Part shown: positions 35,447 through 45,439 of the stretch, one piece after another
How the letters are laid out: each line of letters starts with the position of its first letter
Position numbering within the stretch: the first letter of the stretch is position 1
Assembly: GCF_002980575.1 (NCBI RefSeq)
Contig: NZ_PVBS01000003.1
Span: 186,001-250,000 of the forward strand
Source: Sphingobacterium gobiense
Lineage (GTDB): Bacteria > Bacteroidota > Bacteroidia > Sphingobacteriales > Sphingobacteriaceae
Direction: 5' to 3'
DNA length: 64,000 nucleotides
Notes under the pieces: model-generated
Databases searched by the model: none
What the model was told of the DNA's origin: nothing
Seen by the model: only the letters and a program-made list of their open reading frames with translations
Program-made: the position numbers and the translations under genes

Positions 35447-37309
35447 ATGATCAAGATACGTTACATAGCGCTTTTGTCAGTTTTCTTATGGTTATGGATC
35501 GCGCAGTTATCCGCGCAAACAAAGACAGATGTTATTGTTGTTGGTGGAGGAGCTAGTGGTACTATGGCCGCAATTCAAGCTGCTCGTTTGGGGGCCAACG
35601 TGACCGTAATCGAAGAGACGATTTGGTTAGGAGGCATGTTGACATCGGCGGGGGTGTCGGCGATAGACGGTAACCATAAGCTGCCATCAGGTCTTTGGGG
35701 CGAATTTCGTCAACATTTATATGATTATTACGGCGGACCGAAAGCCGTGGAAACGGGTTGGGTGAGCAATACACTATTCGAGCCCGCTATAGGTAATGAC
35801 ATTCTCCATAGGATGGTTAGTGCAGAGAAAGGCATCCAAGTATTGTTTGAGACCTCCTGGAGCGACGTGCGAAAAACAAACGGTAACTGGTTCGTGGAAA
35901 TTAAATCTAAAGCTGGCAAGAGATCCACTGTCCAAGGAAAAGTTCTTATCGATGCAACGGAATTAGGTGATGTCTTCGCTTTTTTGAACGTGCCTTACTA
36001 TTTGGGGATGGACAGTAAATCGCTGACTGGAGAGCCTTTTGCCTTGGATGAAGCAAATGATATCGTACAGGATTTGACCTATGTCATCACACTCAAAGAT
36101 TTTGGCAAAGGAACAGACAAAACGATAAAGAAACCAAAAAACTACAACAAAGAAGAGTTTGCCGGCTGCTGCGATGTATCTGATCCGGCTACATTTAATA
36201 AAGACAATAACGATTGTTTCAAGATGTTGACCTACGGTCGGTTGCCTAACAACAAGTTCATGATCAACTGGCCCAAGAAAGGAAATGATATTTATCTGAA
36301 CATTGTTAAAAAAACACCAGCGGAACGCATTAAACTATTGGACGAAGCCAAACAGATGACCCTGCGGTTCGTTTATTACATCCAATCGGAACTAGGGTTT
36401 AAAAACTTAGGAATAGCCTATGATGAATATCCTACAAAGGATGGTTTCCCGATGATACCATATCACCGTGAATCACGGCGATTGCAGGCTAAATCTCTAT
36501 TTTCATTACAGCACCTGATTACACCCTTTGATACGCCGGAAGCATATTATCGCACTGGTGTAGTTGTAGGTGATTATACGATCGATCATCATCATTATAA
36601 ATATGGTAATGCGCCGGAAATCGATTTCGTCAAAATTCGCGTTCCGTCTTATAATGTCCCTATGGGATCGCTGATACCAAGAGATTATGAGGGATTAATT
36701 GTAGCGGAAAAAAGTATCGGTGTGAGCAATATTGTGAACGGCGCTACCCGTCTACAGCCGGTTGTCCTGGGTATTGGACAGGCCGCCGGTGTAATTGCGG
36801 CAATCTCAGTCGAAAAAGGAATAGCACCATCGCAGGTAGGGATCCGCGACGTTCAATCAACCCTGTTAGACCATAAAGCCTATATCATGCCCTATATCGA
36901 TGTGCCTGCGTCAGATCCGCATTTCAAGATACTGCACAAGGTGGGAGCTACGGGTGTATTAAAAGGTGTGGGAATTCCGTTTAAATGGGCTAACCAAACT
37001 TGGTTTTATCCGGAGCGTGAAATCAGCGAATACGAACTTCTGGTTGGTTTAAGGGATTATTTTCCACAGTTGGAGAACAACTGGACGGCTTCGGGAGAAT
37101 CCTTAACTATAAAAGGTTATCAGGAGATTGCGAAATCTATAAACAAAGAGATTTCCATTACTGATGTGAAGCAGACGCTATCCGGTGTGGGATATCCGGG
37201 AAAGGTGCATTCCGATACGAAGCTAAGCCGTCGGTGGACGTCTGTTTTGTTGAATGCTCACCTGCAATTGTTTGAAAGAGATATCGATTTTGAAGGAAAC
37301 ATCATTTAA
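35447..37309 (+). CDS. Secreted FAD-dependent oxidoreductase
   Basis: The protein has 620 residues. Signal peptide (MIKIRYIALLSVFLWLWIAQLSAQ) then the FAD-binding Rossmann motif DVIVVGGGASGTMAAIQAARLGA (~29-51). The domain is that of the 'FAD_oxidored' family (GGMLTSAGVSAIDGNHKLPSGLWGEF; EKSIGVSNIVNGATRLQPVVLGIGQAAGV near the end). A ~110-residue C-terminal extension has S-layer-like helical repeats. Such proteins occur in many Bacteroidota glycan clusters and may oxidise a sugar; the substrate is unknown. It sits 101 bp after the permease and 33 bp before susC. Confidence 0.88.
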   Translation: MIKIRYIALLSVFLWLWIAQLSAQTKTDVIVVGGGASGTMAAIQAARLGANVTVIEETIWLGGMLTSAGVSAIDGNHKLPSGLWGEFRQHLYDYYGGPKAVETGWVSNTLFEPAIGNDILHRMVSAEKGIQVLFETSWSDVRKTNGNWFVEIKSKAGKRSTVQGKVLIDATELGDVFAFLNVPYYLGMDSKSLTGEPFALDEANDIVQDLTYVITLKDFGKGTDKTIKKPKNYNKEEFAGCCDVSDPATFNKDNNDCFKMLTYGRLPNNKFMINWPKKGNDIYLNIVKKTPAERIKLLDEAKQMTLRFVYYIQSELGFKNLGIAYDEYPTKDGFPMIPYHRESRRLQAKSLFSLQHLITPFDTPEAYYRTGVVVGDYTIDHHHYKYGNAPEIDFVKIRVPSYNVPMGSLIPRDYEGLIVAEKSIGVSNIVNGATRLQPVVLGIGQAAGVIAAISVEKGIAPSQVGIRDVQSTLLDHKAYIMPYIDVPASDPHFKILHKVGATGVLKGVGIPFKWANQTWFYPEREISEYELLVGLRDYFPQLENNWTASGESLTIKGYQEIAKSINKEISITDVKQTLSGVGYPGKVHSDTKLSRRWTSVLLNAHLQLFERDIDFEGNII

Positions 37310-37342
37310 TACTATATTAATAATTTTTTTAAACCCCAAATT

Positions 37343-40300
37343 ATGAGACATTTAAACTTCATAAAACCCTATTTATTTAGGATAAGTTGTTTGCTTTTCA
37401 TGCTTGTACAGGTGATAGCCGTCCAGGGGCAGTCGCCCGTAAGTGGAATTGTGCTAGACGATCAAAAGACCCCCCTCACGGGCGTTACGGTAAAGACGAG
37501 AGGAGGGGCGCAGGTTGTCTCGACCGATGAGAAAGGCGCATTCGAGCTAAGCGTAGAAAAGTATCCTGTTGTGCTGGAGCTTAGCTACATTGGGTACGAA
37601 ACGACCTCGGTATCCGTATCATCCAATCAACCTATTACGGTAACGATGACTTCCGGTGGATCAAAATTGGATGAGGTAGTGGTCGTAGCTTACGGCACGC
37701 AAAAAAGACGAAACATCGTAGGTTCTGTTGCGCAGATAGGAGGAGAAGAACTCAGCAAAGCACCTTCGATGAACATAACGAACTCTTTGGCAGGACGAGT
37801 ACCTGGGTTAACCACATTACAGCAGTCCGGTCGCCCCGGGGCGGATGACGCGACACTACGGATTAGAGGTGTTTCGACTTACGGCAATGCTGCACCCCTA
37901 ATTATTATTGACGGCGTGGAACGGGCGTCGTTCAGTTATTTGGATCCGACAGAAATAGAGAGCTTAAGTTTCTTGAAAGACGCTATATCGACGGCTCCTT
38001 ATGGTGTGCGAGGTTCCAACGGAATCATTATGATTACCACAAAAAAAGGACAGCAAGGCAAGCCTAAATTCGCTTATAATGCGGGGGTTAATATCGGACA
38101 GAATACACGTTTTCCTGAGTTCTTGAATGGTCCAGATTATATGGAATGGTACAACAAAGGAGTCGAGGTAGATAATGATTATCTTATCCACACCGGCTCG
38201 AGCGCACAGCCCATCTTGTATGACCCCGCTTTGATTGAAGCAGTACGCAACGGTACCAATACGAATCCTTTATTTGGTGATACAGATTGGATCGGGATGT
38301 TGGTTGGTAGAAACAGCGTGTCCCAAAACCATAGTTTGACCATGAACGGCGGAACGGAGCGCCTAAGTTATTTCGGTGCCGTGTCGCATATGCATCAAGA
38401 TGGAGTTGTAGAAAACACCAACTTTAAACGTTATAACGTGCGTTCCAATGTAGAGGCTAAAATTAATGAATATATAACGGCTGGAATTAATATCGGACTC
38501 CGCCAGGAACTGACGAATACACCGGGTATTGCACCGGACAATACTGCTTATATGAATCCGTTTTACCAAGCGGTCCGTATGTTGCCCAACATGCCGATGT
38601 ATGCCGAAAATGGATTGCCCGTTAGTTATAATTCAAATGCAGGATGGGTAAACCCGATAGCGGCTGTCCAAAACTCGGGATACCAAAAATGGACTAGGAA
38701 TATACTAGAAGGGACAGCAAATATCAATGTTAAGGTGCCTGGCGTACCTGGTCTGGAGGCACGCGTTATTACGTCCTTCGATTGGACGGGCCGGTCTACA
38801 AAGGGGTGGTTAACGCCTTATGAGACGATGGGTCGTGTACGCGAACAGGTAACGGGAGATTTTACTCATCTAGCCACGTTGCCTGGCATCACTAAGAATT
38901 CCGTCAGGCAAAGTTATCAGAATACTCAGCGCAAAACGTTCCAACCAGCGATACAATATAATAAGGTGTTCGGAGAGGATCATGCTGTAGGACTTTTAGC
39001 TGTATACGATTATTCTCGGTTAGAAGGATTTATCTTTTCGGCAGGAGCGAGTAACCTACCCATAGACATCATCCAGGATATTGATTTTGGAAGTGCGGAA
39101 GATGACGACCGTATCGCGCCTACCGGAGGTACAAACACACCGGAGTCCAAAGCAGGTTATGTTTTCCGTGGCACGTATGGATACAAAGACCGTTATTTAT
39201 TAGAAGTTGCTTCTCGCTGGGATGCGTCTGTCTGGTTTGCTCCGCATAACCGCTGGGACATTTTCCCAAGTGTCGGATTGGGGTGGATTGCCAGTGATGA
39301 GCAGTTTTTTAAGGATAATGTCTCGTTTATTGATTTCTTAAAAATCAAAGGGTCTTACGGTAAAACAGGTAACGATCAGGTCGGTAATGCGCGGTTCGCA
39401 TATCTAGCTACGTTGTCGTTAAATGATCGTCCCGTCGTCGTGATGGATGGACAACCCGTCAAAGCACTTTATACCAATGCGATAGCAAATCCCGACGTCA
39501 GATGGGAAACAACGTACACCCGAAGTGTCGGATTTGAGTCCATATTCATGAACGGAAAATTTGGGTTGGATTTTGAGTGGTATTACAAGCTCACAAAGGA
39601 TATACTGGGACAGGTGGGTAACTTATATCCGCCGTCTGTCGGAGGTTATTTTCCGGCTATAGCAAATATTGGAGAAGCGGATAACCGTGGTTTTGATGCA
39701 CAGTTACGCTATAACGAACGTTTTGGCGATTTTCAGTTACGGTTGACGGGAAATATCAACTGGGCACGCAACCGTTACCTAAAATTAAATGAGGGTGATA
39801 ATATTCCGTCTTGGCAAAGCTTGATTGGAAAGCCGATCGGTACGAAGATCGGTTTCGTAGTAGACGGTATGGTACAAAGCTGGGAGGAGGCGGCAGATAC
39901 GCCGTCCCCATCGGGCGGTATTGTAGCTCCTGGTTTCTTCAAATATCGTGACTTAAACGGTGACGGCCGTATCACCAGAAATGATGATATGACCTATATC
40001 GGTCGGTCAAATTTGCCAGAATTAATGTATGGATTGAATATCGATTTGGCATATAAAGGATTTGATTTTTCTGCCCTATTGCAGGGTGCTGGATTATCTA
40101 GCGTTAATTTAGCGGGTACTTATGAAGGATCAAGTGGTACCAGCGGAGTTGATGACAATACGCCATTTACACGCACATTCTATGGTTATGGAAACTCACC
40201 CTACTTTTTAGTCGAAAATGCGTGGAGACCGGATAATCCAGATGCTGAGTTTCCAAGACTGACCGCCTATAAAGCACAGTTGTCGGCTCACAACGCTCAT

Positions 40301-40543
40301 AAAAACTCCGGGTGGGAGCGTAAAGGTGATTATTTAAGGTTGAAATCTGTGCAGATAGGGTATACCTTGCCCCAAAGGTGGATTGCGGGCGCCAAATTAC
40401 AGCAGGTACGTTTCTATGCAACCGGATCAAACTTAATGACGTTTGATTACCTGAAATACCTAGATCCTGAAATGCCAAACGTAAACAATGGGTTCTATCC
40501 TCAGCAGCGAATTTATGCTTTTGGTGTGAATGTTACCTTTTAA
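37343..40543 (+). CDS. SusC-like TonB-dependent outer-membrane transporter
   Basis: The protein has 1066 residues. Signal peptide, then a CarboxypepD_reg-like domain (~30-108: VSGIVLDDQKTPLTGVTV), the plug with the SusC signature DEVVVVAYGTQKRRNIVGSV (~114-133), LIIIDGVER, and a 22-stranded barrel that ends in YAFGVNVTF. No N-terminal signalling extension for an anti-sigma factor is present. It imports oligosaccharides across the outer membrane together with the SusD homologue encoded 15 bp downstream. Confidence 0.97.
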   Translation: MRHLNFIKPYLFRISCLLFMLVQVIAVQGQSPVSGIVLDDQKTPLTGVTVKTRGGAQVVSTDEKGAFELSVEKYPVVLELSYIGYETTSVSVSSNQPITVTMTSGGSKLDEVVVVAYGTQKRRNIVGSVAQIGGEELSKAPSMNITNSLAGRVPGLTTLQQSGRPGADDATLRIRGVSTYGNAAPLIIIDGVERASFSYLDPTEIESLSFLKDAISTAPYGVRGSNGIIMITTKKGQQGKPKFAYNAGVNIGQNTRFPEFLNGPDYMEWYNKGVEVDNDYLIHTGSSAQPILYDPALIEAVRNGTNTNPLFGDTDWIGMLVGRNSVSQNHSLTMNGGTERLSYFGAVSHMHQDGVVENTNFKRYNVRSNVEAKINEYITAGINIGLRQELTNTPGIAPDNTAYMNPFYQAVRMLPNMPMYAENGLPVSYNSNAGWVNPIAAVQNSGYQKWTRNILEGTANINVKVPGVPGLEARVITSFDWTGRSTKGWLTPYETMGRVREQVTGDFTHLATLPGITKNSVRQSYQNTQRKTFQPAIQYNKVFGEDHAVGLLAVYDYSRLEGFIFSAGASNLPIDIIQDIDFGSAEDDDRIAPTGGTNTPESKAGYVFRGTYGYKDRYLLEVASRWDASVWFAPHNRWDIFPSVGLGWIASDEQFFKDNVSFIDFLKIKGSYGKTGNDQVGNARFAYLATLSLNDRPVVVMDGQPVKALYTNAIANPDVRWETTYTRSVGFESIFMNGKFGLDFEWYYKLTKDILGQVGNLYPPSVGGYFPAIANIGEADNRGFDAQLRYNERFGDFQLRLTGNINWARNRYLKLNEGDNIPSWQSLIGKPIGTKIGFVVDGMVQSWEEAADTPSPSGGIVAPGFFKYRDLNGDGRITRNDDMTYIGRSNLPELMYGLNIDLAYKGFDFSALLQGAGLSSVNLAGTYEGSSGTSGVDDNTPFTRTFYGYGNSPYFLVENAWRPDNPDAEFPRLTAYKAQLSAHNAHKNSGWERKGDYLRLKSVQIGYTLPQRWIAGAKLQQVRFYATGSNLMTFDYLKYLDPEMPNVNNGFYPQQRIYAFGVNVTF

Positions 40544-40558
40544 GGACTATTTAAAACC

Positions 40559-42259
40559 ATGAGAACAATGAAAAAGATAAAAGAAATAAAAAGATGGATC
40601 GCTGGAGCTATGGTGCTGTCGACAGTCGTCGTATTCCAGGGGTGTAAAATCGATATACCTCTACAAGATCGATATACAGAAGAAGCTGTGTGGAATGATC
40701 CTAAGTCGGCAGAACTGTATGTAAGCGGATTATATGCGGAGTTTAAGAAATTTCAGTTCGGCTTGTTTCCGAATTTGGGTTACGATAACGCAACAGACGC
40801 ATTGTCAGATATTATGAAATATACAGCTACGACAGCGGGAAACGGTACGGTGAATATCCTAGTGTCAAATGCTAACCAATTTAACGCAGGAAGCGTGGGG
40901 CTTAACTATTGGGGGGCAGGGTATGAGCGTATCCGACGGGTGAATGAATTTTTACATGGGTTGGAAACGAAATCAACGCTGAGTGATGAACAAAAATTGA
41001 CGTATGAGGCTGAAGCCCGTTTCATTAGAGGTTACGTTTACTTTTGGTTAACGCGTATTCATGGTAGTGTTATCATCTATGAAAATCTAGAACAATACGC
41101 AACAAAAGATCACCCCCGTTCGAGTGAAGATGATTGTTGGAATTATATTGCGAACGATTTCGCCTTCGCCGCGGAACACCTGGATAAGACGAACCTAGAT
41201 GGAAGAGCAACTAAGGGTGCTGCGTACGGTATGCTTGCCCGTACTTGGATTTATGCTGCATCTATAGCGGATAACGATCGCAAACGGTTTAATGACGATC
41301 CACTGACAGGGATTCCACAAGAAAAAGCTACTGCTTATTACAGTAATGCAATGGATGCGGCTAGTGCAGTAGTAGCACTAGCCAATGAGGGATTGTATGA
41401 CCTGGATGCGAATTTTGCATCGATTTTTACAAATAAAAATACAAAAGAGGCGATTTTTAGGGTTGATTTTTCGGCACCGCTAATGCGGCATCAATATGAT
41501 TTAGGATTTGCGCCTCCGGGAGATGCACCAGGGAATACATTGGTATATGGCGTTCCCACCGCGGAGCTAGTCGATGAATTTGAAATGGCAGATGGAACAA
41601 AATTCTCTTGGTCTAATTCTGTGCACAGTGTCGAACCGTATGAAAACAGAGAACCTAGATTTTACGCGACAGTGCTGTATCATGGAGCTAACTGGAAAGG
41701 AAGAACTTTAAACCTTTCTGAATCAAACTCCGAGGGTTTCATACCATACGGCTCTATGGGTGATCCGAAACGGACAGTTACCGGATATTACGCTAAAAAG
41801 ATGCTCGATCCACAAAATACTGACTTCGTTGTCAATGGAAGTACGCAGAGTTGGGTTGAATTACGATACGCGGAAGTGTTGTTGATTTTAGCAGAAGCAC
41901 AGACGGGCGTTAATCAGTTAACAGATGCCGTTTCGACCATCAATAAACTGCGTGGTGTCCGAGGGTTGCCTAACGCTTATGCGAATACTAAATCCGCTGT
42001 GATGGCATTGATAGAACATGAGCGTATGGTTGAACTGGCTTTCGAAGGGCACCGTTTCTGGGATCTAAGAAGGTGGCGGAAAGCACATACCGTACTAAAT
42101 GGTGTCCAGTTTACGGGGCATAAATATACGGGATTTGATTACGAAGTTGTATCTGCAGATAATACAGACCGTAGCTTTATCGGTGCATTGTATTATCTGC
42201 CTATTCCCGAAGCGGAGGTACAACGAAACAATGCATTGGACCAAATAAAGGGATGGTAA
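40559..42259 (+). CDS. SusD/RagB-like glycan-binding lipoprotein
   Basis: The protein has 566 residues. Lipoprotein signal with Cys near residue 29 (VFQGCKIDIP). TPR-like helical core (LTYEAEARFIRGYVYFWLTRIHGSVII) and the C-terminal SusD block (LRYAEVLLILAEAQTG...IEHERMVELAFEGHRFWDLRRWRKA...YYLPIPEAEVQRNNAL). It caps the SusC barrel at the cell surface and captures the glycan. A second Met at residue 4 is an equally possible start. Confidence 0.96.
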   Translation: MRTMKKIKEIKRWIAGAMVLSTVVVFQGCKIDIPLQDRYTEEAVWNDPKSAELYVSGLYAEFKKFQFGLFPNLGYDNATDALSDIMKYTATTAGNGTVNILVSNANQFNAGSVGLNYWGAGYERIRRVNEFLHGLETKSTLSDEQKLTYEAEARFIRGYVYFWLTRIHGSVIIYENLEQYATKDHPRSSEDDCWNYIANDFAFAAEHLDKTNLDGRATKGAAYGMLARTWIYAASIADNDRKRFNDDPLTGIPQEKATAYYSNAMDAASAVVALANEGLYDLDANFASIFTNKNTKEAIFRVDFSAPLMRHQYDLGFAPPGDAPGNTLVYGVPTAELVDEFEMADGTKFSWSNSVHSVEPYENREPRFYATVLYHGANWKGRTLNLSESNSEGFIPYGSMGDPKRTVTGYYAKKMLDPQNTDFVVNGSTQSWVELRYAEVLLILAEAQTGVNQLTDAVSTINKLRGVRGLPNAYANTKSAVMALIEHERMVELAFEGHRFWDLRRWRKAHTVLNGVQFTGHKYTGFDYEVVSADNTDRSFIGALYYLPIPEAEVQRNNALDQIKGW

Positions 42260-42276
42260 TACTTTAACCGAATAAG

Positions 42277-43962
42277 ATGAAAAGATTTTATAAAACCTAT
42301 ATAGCGTTCTTAGTTTTTTTAGGTGCGTTATGTACAATCTCTTGTCAGAAAGTTGAATATAGAGAAAGATATGAATTGAATGAAATCAGCGATATATATG
42401 CTACGTATGAAGGGCAGGGTAGAGAACGTCTGTTTGAGGCAAGGATTGTCGACGATAAAATTTATCTGGACATAGACTATTATCATCCGATAGATTCGGA
42501 TAATGAAGTAGATCTGTCGAAGGTATTGATTCGTGCGACTGTGCCATCGGACGCTCTCGTTTCACCATCGCTTAGTGATTTTTGGGATCTAACATCGCCA
42601 AAAGAGTTGACTGTTACATCAGGAAGCGGTGAAAAAAGGACATACACTGTTATTGCCAACAAACAAGGTAATACCGACGTTTCCAATGCTACCCTACGTT
42701 ATAATGATGAAGGCGGCAACCCACAAGAGGTTCAGGCAATTATCATTGGCGACAGAATCAATTTCTCTTTGGTTCCGGGGACAGTTTTGAACGATGCTAC
42801 GCTGTCCTATACAATCAATAGACATGCTTCTGGATCTCTTCCTAATGAAACCGATATAGATTTGGCAACGCCACAACCGTTTGTAGTAACAGCCCCTGGA
42901 AATGCGCAACGCGATTATACCATCCAAGTTATCGAGGCTGTCAAGTTGGCTAAAGGTATTCGTCCGGGCAGCGCCAAAATCATGTTTGCTAAAAGGTTAC
43001 GACACGATTTGGGAATAACCGTTGATGATGTCACAGGAGGTATAGCGGCCACAGGCTCACATGTAGTGTTGAATACGAGAAATCAAAACAGTATATATAT
43101 CGATGCATTTACCGGTGCGAAAGTAGGGGAAATTGATTTGGGGTCTATTCGAGGTGGTCTTCGAAATTTCTATACAACTGCGGATGATGCAGGAAATATC
43201 TTCGTATGTAATCTCGTTCCGAATGACGGGAATACATTCAATATATGGAAAATATCTTCGGTGACAGGCACGCCTCAGCCTTTTATCCAGTGGAATTCGG
43301 GAAGCACGTCGTTTGGACGGAAGTTCTCCATTATCGGGGATGTAAACACCAATGCGATCATTACAGTTCCTGTCGTCGGTGTTTTGTCAAGTAGTTTTGC
43401 GAAATGGCAGGTCGTAAACGGAAATCTCGTGTCTCAAACACCGGAGATGGTGTCGATTTCAGGATACTCTTGGAGTAATAATAATGTCGATGTTATTTAT
43501 ACTTCACCATCCGACATGCGCAGCGATTATTATGTTATTGGATATTCCAACAATCGCCTTACACGAGTTAACGGTTCTACGAATAGCATCATGGCGCAGC
43601 TGGACCAATTAGAAGCTAACTTTATCGCTAATTCAGTAGATTATATTGAATTTAACAATGCCAAATTCGTTGCCTACAACCATGTGAACGGTTTTGAGTG
43701 GGGGTCGGCTGACCAAGTGTTCTTAATTGATACGGAAGGAGGTTTCTCCGGGAACCCGTCGGCCAATACCACCCCGGGACTTATTTGGTCACCGGATAAA
43801 GGGAAATATGGAGCGAATGCGGCGCTCAGCGCGAAAAATGGAAATGGTACGGGAGACGTCGCTATGACTGTATCGGAGAATGGCTACTACTTATATCTAT
43901 ACTTTATGTTTACTAACGGATATGTGGTTGGTGTACAGTTTGATTGTGTGGATATAGAGTAA
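42277..43962 (+). CDS. Surface lipoprotein with DUF5018-like N-terminal domains
   Basis: The protein has 561 residues. Lipoprotein signal (FLGALCTISC, Cys23). Two bacterial-Ig-like repeats follow, each ending in a phrase such as TVTSGSGEKRTYTVIAN and VTAPGNAQRDYTIQVIE, typical of DUF5018-type modules. The second half (~220-561) looks like a beta-propeller/DUF4623-like domain. It occupies the SusE/SusF position right after susD, so it probably binds the glycan at the surface. Not an enzyme by any motif I can see. Confidence 0.75.
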   Translation: MKRFYKTYIAFLVFLGALCTISCQKVEYRERYELNEISDIYATYEGQGRERLFEARIVDDKIYLDIDYYHPIDSDNEVDLSKVLIRATVPSDALVSPSLSDFWDLTSPKELTVTSGSGEKRTYTVIANKQGNTDVSNATLRYNDEGGNPQEVQAIIIGDRINFSLVPGTVLNDATLSYTINRHASGSLPNETDIDLATPQPFVVTAPGNAQRDYTIQVIEAVKLAKGIRPGSAKIMFAKRLRHDLGITVDDVTGGIAATGSHVVLNTRNQNSIYIDAFTGAKVGEIDLGSIRGGLRNFYTTADDAGNIFVCNLVPNDGNTFNIWKISSVTGTPQPFIQWNSGSTSFGRKFSIIGDVNTNAIITVPVVGVLSSSFAKWQVVNGNLVSQTPEMVSISGYSWSNNNVDVIYTSPSDMRSDYYVIGYSNNRLTRVNGSTNSIMAQLDQLEANFIANSVDYIEFNNAKFVAYNHVNGFEWGSADQVFLIDTEGGFSGNPSANTTPGLIWSPDKGKYGANAALSAKNGNGTGDVAMTVSENGYYLYLYFMFTNGYVVGVQFDCVDIE

Positions 43963-43990
43963 CAACAGCGAGCATTAATTTTGGACCAGG

Positions 43991-44012
43991 CAATACGAGA
44001 TTTCTCGTATTG
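43991..44012. promoter_or_regulatory. Perfect hairpin between operon genes
   Basis: CAATACGAG / CTCGTATTG with a 4-nt loop lies between the surface lipoprotein gene and the first glycosidase-like gene. There is no T run after it. It may stabilise or process the mRNA, or cause partial termination. Confidence 0.5.
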
Positions 44013-44030
44013 CCCTTATAAAAATAGCGT

Positions 44031-45422
44031 ATGAAGTATAAAATAATTGTCTTGGCAATCGTATTTTTTGCCCTGCACGCCTGTAAGAAAGACAGTGGAT
44101 CGACTCCGGACCCGAAAGATCCTGATATCGAAAATCCTGACGAAGAAGAAAATAATAAGGAAGTATTGGTTTGGGTAGATGCAAACTCGAATGTGTTTGG
44201 AACTTATGGGAAATTTAGTCAAAAAGAGGGGATAATCGAGATACTGGATAAGTTGGAAGATGTTGGTGTGACGGGACTCGTTGTGGATGTTAAAGGGAGC
44301 TCAGGCTATACGATGTATTCAAGCAGCTATACCGGCGAAATGACAGAAAGGGATGGTAAGACACGGTTGAGTGACTATATCCCCTTTGTGATCGCTGAGG
44401 CGAAGAAAAGAAACTTTAAAGTTTATTTGTCCATGGTGACTTTCGTAGATGGCGACCGAAGAGGATTTGGATATGTTTTCGATAACCCAACGTACCGTAG
44501 CAAATATGAATCTATTGTTGTAAAGAATACTTCCGGCATTTTGGGACCCATTTCTGAAACGGGCAAAAACGTTTTTGTTAATCCTGCGGCACCCGAAGTA
44601 CAGGAAAAGGCACTCAATATTATCAAAGAGATCGTAGGCAAGTTTGATCTGGACGGGATGATTCTCGACTATGGTCGATACACGGATATTACGGCTGATT
44701 TTTCTGAATTGAGCAAACAACAATTTATCTCTTTTTTAGAAACAAAGTATAACGATACCCAGGCAAAAAACATGAATTTCCCAACGGACATTGTTTCTTC
44801 TTGGAGAGAGAGCTCGAGCCAAATATTACCTTCTGCCACGGGTAAGTACTACAAACAATGGCTTATTTATCGTGCACAGGTAATAAAAGATTTTATGACA
44901 AAAGCTCGGGCTGTTGTAAAATCAATTAAACCTGACGTGGAATTCGGCGTATACGTTGGTGCATGGTATACAACATATTATCAGGTTGGTGTGAACTGGG
45001 CGAGTGAAGATTACGACCCTTTTCAAGATTTTGAAGTTCGTTTTGATTGGGCGTCACCCGGTTATGGGGCAACGGGTTATGCAGAAGAATTGGATATACT
45101 TATGACGGGTAATTATTTCACCCAAATCATGTTGGCTGATAATCCAGCAACAGCTGGGATGAAGTATCATTGGTGGAGTATTGAAGGATCTTTAAACGGA
45201 GCCAGCTATATTACAAAGAACAAGGTCCCGTTGTATGGTAGTATTGATGTGGGGAATGTCGCATATGCCAATAAAGGTGAGATAACAAAGGCTGTTCGCT
45301 ATATTTTATCTAAAACCAAAGGTAAAATCATGTTGTTTGATGTCGTGCACATGTACGCACCTCAATACAATCAATTGAAAGAGCCTCTTTTTGATGCAAT
45401 AAAAACAGGTATTGAAGATTAA
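44031..45422 (+). CDS. GHL10-like putative glycoside hydrolase lipoprotein 1
   Basis: The protein has 463 residues. Lipoprotein signal (VFFALHAC, Cys18), a Pro/Asp/Glu-rich linker, then a TIM-barrel domain: VLVWVDANSNVF, VTGLVVDVKGSSGYTMY, FKVYLSMVTFV and FDLDGMILDYGRYTDI, the last resembling the DGIxxDYxRY motif of GHL10/DUF187 proteins, with acidic residues placed as for catalysis. The next gene encodes a paralogue. Likely acts at the cell surface on the glycan imported by SusCD; bond specificity cannot be told. Confidence 0.75.
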   Translation: MKYKIIVLAIVFFALHACKKDSGSTPDPKDPDIENPDEEENNKEVLVWVDANSNVFGTYGKFSQKEGIIEILDKLEDVGVTGLVVDVKGSSGYTMYSSSYTGEMTERDGKTRLSDYIPFVIAEAKKRNFKVYLSMVTFVDGDRRGFGYVFDNPTYRSKYESIVVKNTSGILGPISETGKNVFVNPAAPEVQEKALNIIKEIVGKFDLDGMILDYGRYTDITADFSELSKQQFISFLETKYNDTQAKNMNFPTDIVSSWRESSSQILPSATGKYYKQWLIYRAQVIKDFMTKARAVVKSIKPDVEFGVYVGAWYTTYYQVGVNWASEDYDPFQDFEVRFDWASPGYGATGYAEELDILMTGNYFTQIMLADNPATAGMKYHWWSIEGSLNGASYITKNKVPLYGSIDVGNVAYANKGEITKAVRYILSKTKGKIMLFDVVHMYAPQYNQLKEPLFDAIKTGIED

Positions 45423-45439
45423 CTTATTTTTTATAAAAC

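Noticed and set aside
37343-40543. SusC as a signal-transducing receptor for the sigma factor at 3186-4001
   Set aside because: No N-terminal STN or signalling domain before the CarboxypepD_reg-like domain and no FecR-type anti-sigma gene nearby.
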